Source: Asterella californica (lineage: Eukaryota; Streptophyta; Marchantiopsida; Marchantiales; Aytoniaceae). From it: a stretch of DNA of 64,000 nucleotides. Below are positions 33,301 through 44,259 of this stretch, one piece after another; the stretch's first letter is position 1; each line of letters starts with the position of its first letter. A program made the position numbers and the translations under genes. The stretch lies in NCBI GenBank assembly GCA_036924285.1, contig JAYKYS010000009.1, forward strand, positions 13,516,001 through 13,580,000, read 5' to 3'. The notes under the pieces were generated by a model, which searched no databases, was not told the DNA's origin, and saw nothing but the letters and a program-made list of their open reading frames with translations.

Positions 33301-33737
33301 TTCATACTTCGTACTTGGTACTTCATGTTGGGTGAGAGCTTCGTATGAAGTATTTCTAAGAGTAATAGTAGTAGAGCAACTTAGTGTGAAAATACTTAGC
33401 GTTTATGATGATAGAAACTACTTATTCGCACTTCAGTAGTACTTCTCTGTTGAGACTTGTTATCCCTGGCTCAGTATTCTTGTTGTTATTTTTTCTTGAG
33501 GTCCCTGACCTATTTAGTATCTGGTATGTTATTTGTCAAAATTATCAACTCTGTCATGTTGGATCGACTTGAGTTTGATCTCTACCGGTACCGATTTCTA
33601 TTAGTGAGAATAAAAGACAACCATAAATCACATTTGTCATTTGTTTACTACATTTGGATGATATTTACTTGCATCTCTGTGAGTTCGATCTTTATATTAT
33701 TACTTTCGAGCATCTTTTGGTTTTCTTGTGTGTTACA
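30335..33737 (+). repeat. 5' LTR of element C (rest of it), with nested solo LTR B
   Basis: Collinear with 44560-47503 once the 1327 bp insertion (30743-32069) is removed. It ends ...GTGTTACA at 33737, like the 3' LTR. Compared with the 3' LTR it lacks about 750 bp (equivalent of roughly 45990-46760). It contains the same relict coding stretch (32100-32930). Confidence 0.8.
30743..32069 (+). mobile_element. Solo LTR of Gypsy family B inside LTR C
   Basis: 1327 bp starting TGTCTTGATG and ending ACTCGACA, flanked by CCGT at 30739-30742 and 32070-32073. The uninterrupted site is seen at about 44955 in the other LTR C. The first 600 bp match the 3' LTR of Gypsy B at 58266-58875 (shared TGTTATATATTTTGAGTC and ACATGTCG.CCATGCATGC). 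LTR-LTR recombination after a full insertion is the usual origin. Confidence 0.9.
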
Positions 33738-33757
33738 TATAGAAAGCTGAATAAATT

Positions 33758-33776
33758 TTGACACCGCTGCCGAGGA
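33758..33776 (+). promoter_or_regulatory. Probable primer-binding site of element C
   Basis: TTGACACCGCTGCCGAGGA, 20 bp after the 5' LTR end, resembles the TGGCGCCGTTGCCGGGGA primer site found in many plant Ty3/Gypsy elements of the Tat/Athila type. Several mismatches indicate decay. Confidence 0.6.
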
Positions 33777-33803
33777 TGCGAATGCTGAAATTATCCAACA
33801 TCA

Positions 33804-34880
33804 TTGAACAAAAGTCCAAAGACATGTATGTCGACGAACAAGCATGATCCTCTTGGAGACGTGCAATCTGAAAAAGACAAGAGACGTGAACGACGAGCAG
33901 AATATCGAGAACATATTATGGAAGAAGCTCGTCGGTTAAAAGAAGAGCATAAGAAGAGAGAACGTGGATGGAGAACACCAAGGAATGAAAGAGGAAGGAA
34001 CCAAACCTTGGTGAATTAAGTTCATCCCGGACACCAAAATCACTTCTTCCAACCCCTCTCGAATCTACTCAGAGATATCTTGACTTCGAGGAAGTCACCA
34101 CTCGACTAAGCTATGAGACTAAACACTAAGAAAGAGAAGTAGAGTGAAAATCCTTCCCCGAAATTAATATTATTTTGTACCCATAGTTGTTTACACCTGA
34201 CCTTGAGGTAGGAAGTACTTCTGCAGAACAAGATAAGCTTACTTCTTCAAGCGAATTAGTAGCAACTAAGGTAGTAGAAGCTATTACTACCTTAGTAGAA
34301 CTTGTACAGGCGTAGAATTGATTCCTCAAGCATTGGTACGAGAGCTTCTTTCGTTAACTCTAGTTGCTCAGAAGGACAGTGATGTTCACTGTTTACAGCC
34401 AATAGCAGGACCATCAATGTTCAAGAAGAGACAAGCTAAAGCAGCAGCTGCTGCAAGAATTGTCTTTGCTGTCTATGTACAAGCTGTAGTACCAGCCGAT
34501 TCCAGCACCTGCCAAGATAGCTAATCAAGCTCCAAGAGCTACAAGAGTTTGAAGTATGACAGCCCAACCCATCACAAAAGATGATTATCCGAAGTTCAGA
34601 GAAGGATCTTCATATGATGATGAAGATGAAGATGCATACATTAAACTACTTGAATTTGTGTCATGACTAACAAGGAAGATGCTGAACCAGATCGTGTACA
34701 GATCTTTCCAAGTCTTCTCAAGAAGAGAACGTGCAATTGATACAACCATGTTAACAGAGTACCAAGAGACATCGATACATGAGACAAGCTGAAGACGAAG
34801 TTCTTAGAGTCGTTCCGAGAGATCGAGTACAATCACCAAGTGTTGAGAAAGCTTACATGTAGTGTCTCAGGATTTCTCCT
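33804..34880 (+). pseudogene. gag: Element C gag, decayed
   Basis: An Arg/Lys/Glu-rich start (33804-34019) leads, after frame changes, to DYPKFREGSSYDDEDEDAY near 34580 and then NKEDAEPDRVQIFPSLLKK and LESFREIEYNHQ up to about 34860. This is the Ty3 gag core. Multiple stops and shifts are present. The sequence then changes abruptly into a - strand block. Confidence 0.65.
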
Positions 34881-37800
34881 TTAGCCCATTGTAGCATAAA
34901 ATATTTTGTTTCCCAACAAGATTTACACTAGTTACGCTGTTCTAAGTTATACGATCTGTTCAAACTCACAAACACCCGGATTTTGTCCAGAAGTCTCTTC
35001 TAACTCACGACCACTACTTAAAATACAACACAAATATACACTGTGGAGACAGAGAAGACGATTACTACTTCCGAATCACGACTTCCAATCTTGTCACGTC
35101 GGCTTCCAGACGTGCGGGTTCAACTCGGCTTTTGACACCTTCAGAATATTGTCTCTGTCCCGTAGATGCCACTTACTACTCTATATCACAAATTACCCTT
35201 ATGATATTCACTGATTATATCATTCACAAAGTGTATGCCGCTTGTAGTCTTCCCATGCTTCTGTCTGCTGAAATGGTCTTCTGACGCTCACATTCACTAA
35301 TACTCACACGAAGCTTCTAAATCCAAATGGAGATAGAAGAAACATGGGAAGATGAGAGAAGGAAGGAAGAAGAGCAAATCAAAACAAGAGGAAATAAAAA
35401 AAAGAGATAAATTAATATTCTGACAGGCTTCTAGTCCGGATCCTGACTAACAAGCCATCTCTGCTTGTAATAAATTGGGGAAGAAGACCAAATATCTACT
35501 TACAGTCCCACTGTCTTCTGGTTGAAGATGACGTCTTCTGCTAGATAAGAGATAGTCCGTCAGCTTCTGTGAACTCTATGTCTTTCTCTCGAGACAATCT
35601 TGGAGTTAATTATCACCCACTGTTCCTTTGACCAAATGAGCTTTTATTCGGCTTCTTGCTTTGTACTCAGTCAACTTCTACAGATTACGGCTTCTAGCTT
35701 CTTATGCCCTTGCTTCGACTACTCTGACTGAGGGGACCAATCTCCCATGGACAGTCTGTGTGTGGATATGAAGTGCTCCACTAGATGAGACAAGCGTGGA
35801 CATTGCACAAATCTATCAATCACCGCCACTCAACAAGAAGACTTCCCATGCAGAATTTGTATGAATTCGATGAAACTCAATCCTCAAAAGACATAGACAA
35901 AGCTTCTGTAAACAAAATCTGCAATCCAATCCATGAGAAGAAGTTACATTGGCTTTGGGAAGCTACTCCTTCAGCTTCATGTTACTACCCCTCGACACAC
36001 CAGCCTAAACAGGACTGCACGAGGATGCTGTTCTTTGTCTGTGATGTCTACTCCTGTTTACACTCCCACTGCCTCTTGGGTGCAGAGGTGCAGACCTACT
36101 CTACTCTATGCTCGAAATGTACTCTGTGTGTAGCCTTGTGCGTATGAAAACTAAACATTAACCTCGACTTTATACCACCGCCTCGAATCATAAGAAGCGA
36201 TCCCTTCGAATCGCAACCACAGTCCAGAGAATAAATGAGACGTTGTCAGAGGACCACTTCCTCATGGACTTCGGTTCCTCTCAGTTTTAAAAAGTCTTTC
36301 CTACTCCTATGGTAACTAATCTTGCCACATGGACAATGTCTTAAAAATATATAAGAGAGTTGCCAAGCTTAAAATAGTTAACTCTGATTTCCTAAAAAGA
36401 GTGAGGTATAAGCAGTTAACTAAGTCTCTTACATATTCTTGGCCACCAGGTGTGACATCCATGGGATCCACACCTGCCTGACTATCTAACTCGTCCTCTA
36501 GTATCATGTGCGACTCTATTGACACCTCTGACTGAGGTGACATCCGTCTCAGTGGCAGCCATGTGCTCTTTTGTAATTGGCTCGGAAGCTAGAACATGTC
36601 CTTGGAAAGCCATACCCCTCTACGCTTCCGAACTCTTCTGCAATATCTGCTCGCTGCTGGGAGCTGGGACGATCTCTTGGAGGTCAGAGGCAGTCATTAC
36701 CTCCACTATGAACACATGAGAAGTCACCTCCTCTTCTTGTCTCCGAGAAGACGTCTTGTCTTCTAGAGCTTCTACGCATGTCTTCTCTGATTCCAATGTT
36801 GTTACCACCAGGTGGACAGCTAGGTCGAACCCCCTCTTGTCTAGATGTTCTACAAAGGCTGGTCCTGGGACACCAGAAGACGTGGTTGTGGGGTTGAGAA
36901 CCAAAGGAAGACCTTAGAGAGTCTTCATATCCTCGACTGCCGATCCAAGTAGCGGAGCATGCTATTCTTGCATTTCATCAACATGTCCTTGGAGGTATCT
37001 ACCCAAGTTCATGCCAAGGTCAGAAGCTTCCTCTTTGCGGTGAAGTTGAACTTTTTTCTGAGCGCTTCTCTCATCTACGACATGATCTCTTTGCTTCAGG
37101 CTTCTACTTCCACCCATTGCTGCTTCTCCTCTGCAGCCTTGGCTTCTACAATTTCTCGCTGTGCATCCCAAGTCTTCTTCTCGCCCACCAGATCAGTTAG
37201 TTTATCCCTAATCCGTAAGACTTCCTACTCCCTCTACTGAAGTCGCACTTGCAACTCCTGGTGGGTCTTCCGCAGTTGGACCAATTCCTTAACAGAAGCG
37301 AAAGCTTCCGTTGTGTACTTGGTGGCGATCTTCTCTATTGTGCGGAGGTTGGCTTCAAGAGCTTCCATCCTCTGCTTCTACGCTTCCTCCTGCTGAATCA
37401 AAGTCCGAAGACCAAAATCCAAACTGAAGAGGCTTCTCCTAGACCTTAGCCTGCTTCTCCACCATCTCCATGGTTGGCTGGATCTCGGCGCTGAACTCTT
37501 CTAGTCTTCTTCTCGCAGAAGTCAGATTCATGCCGACATATCGATCGGTGACAGCTTCCTTGTCTTCTTGAGGTACTTGGACCTCTTCCACCATTGTGAC
37601 TTTCTCCTTCCACACTCTGGAACACGCTACTCTCAATGTCTTCTTGGGTGAGAGATCTCTTCTCACAGTAGAGATAGACTTCTTCTCTATGCAGTCATCA
37701 ATCGCAGTCGGAACATCGATCCAGGTTCTATCTTTTGGAGTCCTCAGAAGACTCCATGGGGTCGTAGGAACCGTCTTTCTGGTGGTCTTAGTGTTGGAGG

Positions 37801-38828
37801 TGTCTTCATGAGAATCCGACTCAGATCCGGAGTGGATGGTAGAGTAAGACGTACTCTTCATAAGAACGCTCTTAGGTCCCATCCTCCTCGATGACGATGC
37901 ATCTTCCGTGCCGCTGGAATCATCCATATGACTGGTGATCTTCTTCTGATTCGTGCTTGGTCCTTCCTTAGACATTGGAATGGGAGGAAAAGACACGGTA
38001 CTTGCCCGGTCTTCTTTCTCTGAAGTCTCTTACTTGACTTCTTCTTGTCTCCTAGCCCATACTTGGTCAATTGAGTTTTCTTCATATCCCCCTTGGACAC
38101 ATACAAGTAGCAGAAGAAAGGGGTGAGATGTCCTCCTACTACGGTGCCCAAATAAGCTAACTTGGCATGGAAGAAAGCGCACCAATTACGATCTCTCTTG
38201 CCTAGATAGCTTCCAAGAACTCCACATCTTGGTCTCTTAGGTATCAGATCTTTTGAGCTTTTCTCTTGGGAAAAAGGTGAAGATAAAGCTTCTCCAGAAG
38301 ATGCTTCTACGGCTCCTGGTAGACTTCCATCTTCCAACCATTCCTTCCTTGCCGATCTTCCAGGAAGAGACATGTAGTACTCCTAAGTACATGCCATTTC
38401 GCTGAAATGATCGTAGGAATCTTCCTCTTCTCCAGCTCGTAACCACGGTTCTCAAATTCAGATCGGTGGAAAGCTCTTCGTCACCATTCCATCGTCCACA
38501 AGGCTGGTCTTCATCTGACGACCCCTGCCTTAACAAGTTCATGGTTTCGAGGAGGTAGAGCTACCCAGACCTCTTCCAGCGGACCTTGGTCGACAAGATT
38601 CCAATCCCACTTGTAGAAATCGAGGCCTACCTCCTTGATGAAAGGTTTGGCCGCGCTCAGCTCAGCTCATGGTAACACAAGACCTCGAGGATGCATCCTC
38701 ATTCCGAAGCTTCTGTTACACTATACTACACATGCTTGTTGTGAGCTTAAGGCTCAATCCTTATCAAACCCTCACAGTCCATCTTCCACTCTCAGAAGAC
38801 GAGTTCAGTCTTCCAAAAAATAGCTATT
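34880..38828 (-). other. Inserted block with - strand coding relics (coiled-coil protein)
   Basis: Replaces protease, RT and RNase H of element C. On the - strand, several open stretches in changing frames form one decayed protein about 600-700 codons long: 38237-38640, 37858-38373, 37439-37996 and 36620-37449. Readable parts include NLVDQGPLEEVWVALPPRNH near 38560-38620, a Ser/Lys/Asp-rich middle, and a charged helical stretch (LVGEKKTWDAQREIVEAKAA near 37140-37200) that would form a coiled coil. I do not recognise a known family. 34880-36600 has no readable protein. Ends and target duplication were not resolved. Confidence 0.45.
37439..37996 (-). pseudogene. Fragment of unknown transposon-borne protein
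   Basis: The longest open part of the - strand relic: 185 residues, Ser/Lys/Asp-rich, then an amphipathic segment (VTDRYVGMNLTSARRRLEEF). Continues in other frames to left (coiled coil) and right. It lies between LTR-type repeats, and a protein of similar style is encoded by the LTRs of element C (45360-46210). No catalytic motif is visible. Confidence 0.4.
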
Positions 38829-39352
38829 TTGACTTCCAAAATTCTAAGAGTACTTCTTAATTGCATCACGTCTTCCGATCTATATTTACGCAATTCTGCA
38901 AAACAACGAACAGTCTTCATACATCAAGCAAGACCGTACGAGTTGAAGAGTGGGATATTATTCAAAAAAGGACCTGATGAGGAACTTTGGAGACGTCTAG
39001 AAGCAAATACCACAAGTGGTAAGTGCACTACACTCAGAACTTAAAGATGACACTATGCGCTGAAGAATATTATGAAGAAGATTCTCTCAGTGAGATAGTA
39101 GTGGTCAACAATGTACAAAGATGTTCATGAGATCATCAAGAAGTGTGATAACTATTAGCGAGTGGGTAAGCTTACGTCAACTACTCAATGATCATTATAC
39201 CCGATACTTCTATTAGCACCATTCGAGAAGTGAGATATTGATTTTGTAGGACTTATACAACTTGCAACACGTTGCACTAGGAGAAGATACATTTTGATAA
39301 CTACTGATTATGCAACGAAGATGGTTGAAGCAGCCACTATCAAGAAAAATGA
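38829..39352 (+). pseudogene. Element C integrase, N-terminal part
   Basis: HQARPYELKSGILFKKGPDE (about 38920-38980) is the RNase H-integrase junction typical of Ty3/Gypsy. It is followed by a degraded zinc region (YKDVHEIIKKCDNY near 39115-39160) and the start of the core (DFVGLIQLATRCTRRRYILI, TTDYATKMVEA near 39240-39330), including the first catalytic Asp. Stops interrupt it. The reading ends at 39352, where - strand sequence begins. The core resumes at 43484. Confidence 0.75.
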
Positions 39353-39720
39353 TTCATTTTTTCTAGAAACTGCAACGTCTGCAAGTATCTGTACAGATCG
39401 TAGTACTTCATAGCAGGTGCTACTGTCAGCTGAAACAATTCTTCATCTGAAAAATCATCTACCACTATATCCACTTGATCTCCCGTCCTCAATCGAGACA
39501 AGTAGTCAGCATTCTCATGGTGACTATCTTGTCTAGTCTGAACTATGAGGTTGAATATAACAACATCCATCTTGCTATCTTTCTTGACAAGTCTAACTTC
39601 TGCATCAGACGCTTCATTGCATAATGATCCACATGGAAAACAAACTCATAGCCAAGAAGATAATGTCTGAACTTCTTTACTGAATACATGTGGTGCCCAC
39701 AATTTGCAAGATTGGAGGTT
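39352..39720 (-). pseudogene. Gypsy RNase H fragment in reverse orientation
   Basis: The - strand reads SVKKFRHYLLGYEFVFHVDH (about 39625-39685), then a shifted frame with HENADYLSRLRTGDQ, and ends YYDLYRYLQTLQF at about 39360. This is the end of a Ty3 RNase H and its linker to integrase. It lies between the two halves of the element C integrase but points the other way, so it is either part of a nested - strand element or a rearranged piece of C itself. Confidence 0.75.
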
Positions 39721-39928
39721 TTCTCAAAAAATTTAAGTTTAAGACATGTCTATATCATTGATATAACTTTATTACTTAAATTTACAGCCTGTTAAGCTGG
39801 AAGATGCACTTAAGACGAATTCTTGGGAAGAAGCCAACTTCTTCCGAAGCAGGAAGTCAACTTCTTCTGAAGCATTTGGAAGACAGGGTGTGCTTCTCAG
39901 GAAGACGGTGACTACAACCGCCGGACCG

Positions 39929-42060
39929 TGTCGGATTTTGCGTGGAGGATGTCAAGGAAAACACGAGGTTCCTGGTTGTGGAGATGTAGTGTGCTGAATA
40001 GAGACAAGAAAGAGAAACACAATCACGAAAACAAATGTCGCAATATATACCAACTCTCAACGTATATACACTGCCGGTTCTTTCTCCATAAGAACACAAA
40101 ACTGAGAAGCAAACCATAGCGGTCTGTAATCAACTGTAAAACCTCTTAAACGAGTCCATGAATCTCAACCCAGACCCAAAGCTATGGAAGCGTAGCTCAA
40201 AGCAAGAGAAACATCTTTTTGCTAACAAAAAGAGCTGTCTCAGTATCACACGATTCAAACCCAAGTCTAAACAACGTTCATGTACAAGCTCTTAGCTAAA
40301 GCTAGCTACCACAAGCTGTACATAACCAACTAAAACTCTAACGAACTCAAAAAGATGAAAATCACAACGAAGGAATAAAAAAAGACCTATATGAGAACTT
40401 TTTCTTTTCGTCAAACGATCTTAAGATGTCGATAGGGTCTTCTTCCTTGACTCCGTTGACCCAGAAAACCTTCAGATCCGACTCCCAACAGCCGAGGTAT
40501 CTTCTATTTTTTATCGCAAGTGACCGAACCTTCCAAAACTCCTTCCTATGGCTTAAAATCACACACACCACTCAAACGGATCGTCTGATCTGATATCCGT
40601 CTTCTCTGATAGGTAGATCTAGCTACGATTCAAACCCAAGTGTAAACAACGTTCATGTACAAGCTCTTAGCTAAAGCTAGCTACCACAAGCTAGCTACCA
40701 CAAGCTGTACATAACCAACTAGAACTCCAACGAGCTCAAAAAATGAAAATCGTAGCAAAGGAACTGAAAAAGACTTATATGAGAACTTTCTCTTTTCTCC
40801 AAATGGTCTTAAGATGTCGATAGGATCTTCTTCCGTGACTCCGTTAGTCCAGAAAACCTTCAGATCCGACTCCCAACAGCCGAGGTATCTCCGATATTCG
40901 GTCATAGGTGACCGAACCTTCCAAAACTCCTTCTTGTGGCTTAAAATCGCATACACCGTCCAAACGGATCGTCTGATCTGATATCCGTCTTCTCTGGTAG
41001 GTAGATCTAGCTACCTGAACCTAGTGAGACTCCAAACAAGCCGTTTGGAGTTCCCCTCACAAAACCACACAAGAAAATTGATCACATGATGTAAAAAACT
41101 GACGTAAATCTACTCCATGCGGCTCAAACTTGCTTACCACACCCAATCCAACAATCCAATTCACACACGGTCTTCTCCTGTGCGTAGGTGAAGACTACCT
41201 GACCGCATAAGCACCAAGAATGAAGAGCTTGGTTCACCAATCTCAAGTCGCAGACGGCGAAAAACTAACATAAGCGCTTCCCTGCGAGTCAATTTCACCT
41301 AGAACTCTCAAATCGTGCGATGAAACTTCGTATCGTCTTCAATTTCTCGAAGAACTCGGCGTTTTGATCCCGATGGATCCAAGGACAACAAGTTTGGATT
41401 CCGCAACAACCTGAACGGTCCATGTCTCTTTCACAGATCACTGAAGGCTCTCAAAACCTCTCATGCGTCTCAATTTCCTCAAGAACACATTCCTCGATCC
41501 GTCTCTTCACGAACCGTTTTAACCAACGCGTAGCCTGCACAGATCTGAACTCAATGACACCTTGCGCGCATGCATTGGACCTCTAAATTCTCCAAACCGT
41601 CCACCAACAGGTCACAAAAACAAGCTAACCCCTTAAGCTACTCCCTTACGTCAGACACGGTACGTACAAGAATTCACAGATAATCAAGAAGCTGACCTCT
41701 CGCGTCCTTAGTATAGCGCCTGGAGCTGCAAATACCCAATCAGCAAAAGTAAACTGGGGCATAGCTTGATTTTCCCATCTTGTGAGTCTCGGAACTTCTC
41801 CACTAGGCGTCCAAATGAAGTAGACAAAGTGCCTATGAAAAGTTGACAATGAGCTCTACCTATTGATGCGCTGAAAGTGAAGATCCGAAGTTGTGCCAAA
41901 AGCCCGTAAGCTGGAGTCTAGCTTGTTTTATCCATTTTTTTAGTCTCGTAACTTCTCCACTATGCATCCAAATGAAGTAGACAAAGTGCCTATGGAAGCT
42001 GACAACGAGCTCTACTCATTGATGCGATGAAAATGAAGATCTGAGGTTGTGATGAGGTTA
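39929..42060 (-). repeat. LTR of Gypsy family D, - orientation
   Basis: Begins (its 3' end) with TGTCGGATTTTGCGTGGAGG, matching the LTR at 59722. Similarity to 59722-60770 is clear for the first 1.4 kb. The rest (41650-42060) matches, in reverse complement, the repeat array at 63413-63880. The outer (5') end near 42060 is approximate. Confidence 0.7.
40251..41014 (-). repeat. Tandem duplication of ~380 bp inside LTR D
   Basis: CGATTCAAACCCAAG starts similar units at 40251 and 40626. The LTR at 59722 carries the stretch once (about 60040-60416). The second unit also has a 13-14 bp local duplication (TAGCTACCACAAGC twice). Confidence 0.88.
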
Positions 42061-43483
42061 GGTATACCTAAAGGACAGTCACTACCACAGTAGATAGGGC
42101 TAGGGTCGGTCGAGCAATTACCTAAAATGAGAAGGAGAAGATAGAGAAGCCAGAGACGCAACAACACCATAGCTTTCTTTTTTCTTCTCTACTCGATTGG
42201 AAATTGAGGAACATTGAAAGCGGGTACAGAAGCAAATTGTAGTGAGAGAGAAGACTTCTTCCAGCAGGAAGTGCACTCAAGGTAGAAGGATAGAGAATCC
42301 ACACAACAATCGAAGATTGGAAATTGGGAATCAAAGGAGGAAATCGAGAGTTGGAAGCTTCAGATCGCAGTAGCTCGAAGTCGATTGCAGAAGTAGGATC
42401 GTGGCAAGGCTAAGACATTGATAGTAGAATCGAATCACTGAGACGCGTAGAAGACCGAAGAAGCAAGCATAAGCATAGCGCATTGGAAGTGCAGTATTGA
42501 GGTTCTTCTCGCTTCTTTCTCCTTTCTCCTCGCTTTCACCTTTATGTTCTTGTGTTTTCACGCTTTCACGATTGTTTGCAGGAAGTCTATCGATCCCTTC
42601 CCTTCCATGACATTTCTTCTCATGGAATTGGACGCGAAAGCGTTTGTCTAATTTTTGACAGTCCTCTTCCCAATCTCTTCTCGAAGAATTGAGCTTCTTC
42701 TTCCACTTGTTCTAAATTCTTTGTTTTCTCTATCAATTTCTCTACCCCACTGTGCTTCTGTCTTAAAATCAGTGGATAGAAAACTTTGGACGTTTTCATA
42801 AGCCGAATGTTTGAAATTCACATCAAGTAGTTGGATAGGATTGGAATTTGAGATGTGAGAAGCTTGATGTGAATCCAGAGTGAAATTGAGAGTTGATATT
42901 TGTTTCGCTAAGCAGGAACTTGGAATCGAGCCAGTGCCTCCCAAGCCTCCTGGCTTCTCGAATCCACATCTTCCTAGAGAGCTATAAGATTAGAAAGGCT
43001 GGCAGAATGCACAAGAAGATGTGAGGGTCCTCCACGGGTCTCTTCTGTTTGATCCATAGCAGCATATTCCTTCTTCTTCCTGAACTTAGATGAGAATTGT
43101 GAGAAGTTTTGCTGGCATAATCTGGAGAGAAATGTCAAGGGTCATGTCTTCTTATTACGCAGCAAACTTCTTCTGAGAGTGTATGCAAGACGAGGAGTCG
43201 GAAGACAGAATACGAATGTTTAGTGTCTGTTGTAAGGATAGATTGCGTGTAGGAAGTCGAAGACAAATGAGATCAGTGATGGGAAGCCTAGCTGCGGGAA
43301 GTCTTCTGAAGATGTCAGTTAACCAGAAGCTGTCTCGAGAGTCTTCATGGAGACCATTGTCATCATAGGAGCCCTCATTCTTCTTTTGATCAATTCTCAT
43401 ACTTCGCTTCTCACGTATCTCTTCATCTTCTGTTAGGAAGTAGGATGAATTGCAAGGTGGATTGTCTTCTTAGGAATCCATGA
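42061..43483. other. Unassigned repeat-like sequence within integrase of element C
   Basis: No protein recognised. CTTCTTCC/GGAAGAAG-rich, with several short direct repeats (GATTGGAAATTG at about 42196 and 42317). Probably leader or LTR of an element not represented elsewhere in the window. Confidence 0.35.
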
Positions 43484-44240
43484 GATACCTTGCTTGTGGT
43501 TGAGTTTTTGTACACCCAAATCATTTCTCGATATGGATGCTCATTGGAGTTGGTGAGTGACCGAGGTACTCATTTCTTGAACAAGATGATAGAAGAACTA
43601 ACAGACTATTTTGATATAAAACACCATAAGACAACGCCGTATAATCCAAAAGCTTATGGATTAATGGAGAAGTCTAATGGAGTGTTGTGCAAGATTCTGA
43701 ATAAGGTGACAATGAATCATACGTACGATTGGGATACAAAGTTATCGGCTGTCATGTGTGGCATTTCGGTATGCATAAAGATAACGATACGCTAGACATT
43801 TTTTTCTAACGTATGGCATACCACCGATTATGCGAGTTGAATTTGATGTACCTACTTACATAATTTTATCTTAAGATAGATTGTCATTGGAGAAGAGCCA
43901 ACTGTTACAACTCAAGAGTTTGATGATCCTTGAGGAAGATCGAGAGGAATCCAAGAGATTAACGGAAGCTATCCAAATGAAGCGGATCCACTTTATGTAT
44001 CTTTCATAAGATACGTAAAGTGGATATTAAAGATGGAGATTTAGTGCTACAGTATGACAATAGATATACTAAGTTTCCAGGGAAGTTACACTAACGTTGG
44101 ATAGATCCCTGTAAGTAACGCGTCGTTATAGTAATGGTTTTGTTCAGTTGGAAGAACTTGATGAAACATTGTTAGCCACTTCAGTCAATGGGTGGAGAAT
44201 CAAGAGATACTACTCTTGGGTGTTCGTGGGATCGCTTCAC
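43484..44240 (+). pseudogene. Element C integrase, core end and C-terminal domain
   Basis: LLVVEFLYTQIISRYGCSLE, then VSDRGTHFLNK (second catalytic Asp), and KAYGLMEKSNGVL (catalytic Glu) are open in 43490-43795. After frameshifts, a C-terminal domain is seen near 44040-44215 (FVQLEELDET and SVNGWRIKRYYSWVF). Continues the N-terminal part that stops at 39352. Broken by stops downstream of the core. Confidence 0.85.
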
Positions 44241-44245
44241 ACTTG

Positions 44246-44257
44246 AGAGGGGGAGTA
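44246..44257 (+). promoter_or_regulatory. Polypurine tract of element C
   Basis: TGAGAGGGGGAG sits two bases before the LTR start at 44260, which defines the 3' LTR boundary. Confidence 0.75.
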
Positions 44258-44259
44258 TA

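Noticed and set aside
33457..33750. 97-residue hydrophobic ORF, similar to 47186-47476
   Set aside because: Both are the ends of the two LTR C copies; similarity is at DNA level and the frame drifts, so it is not a conserved membrane protein.
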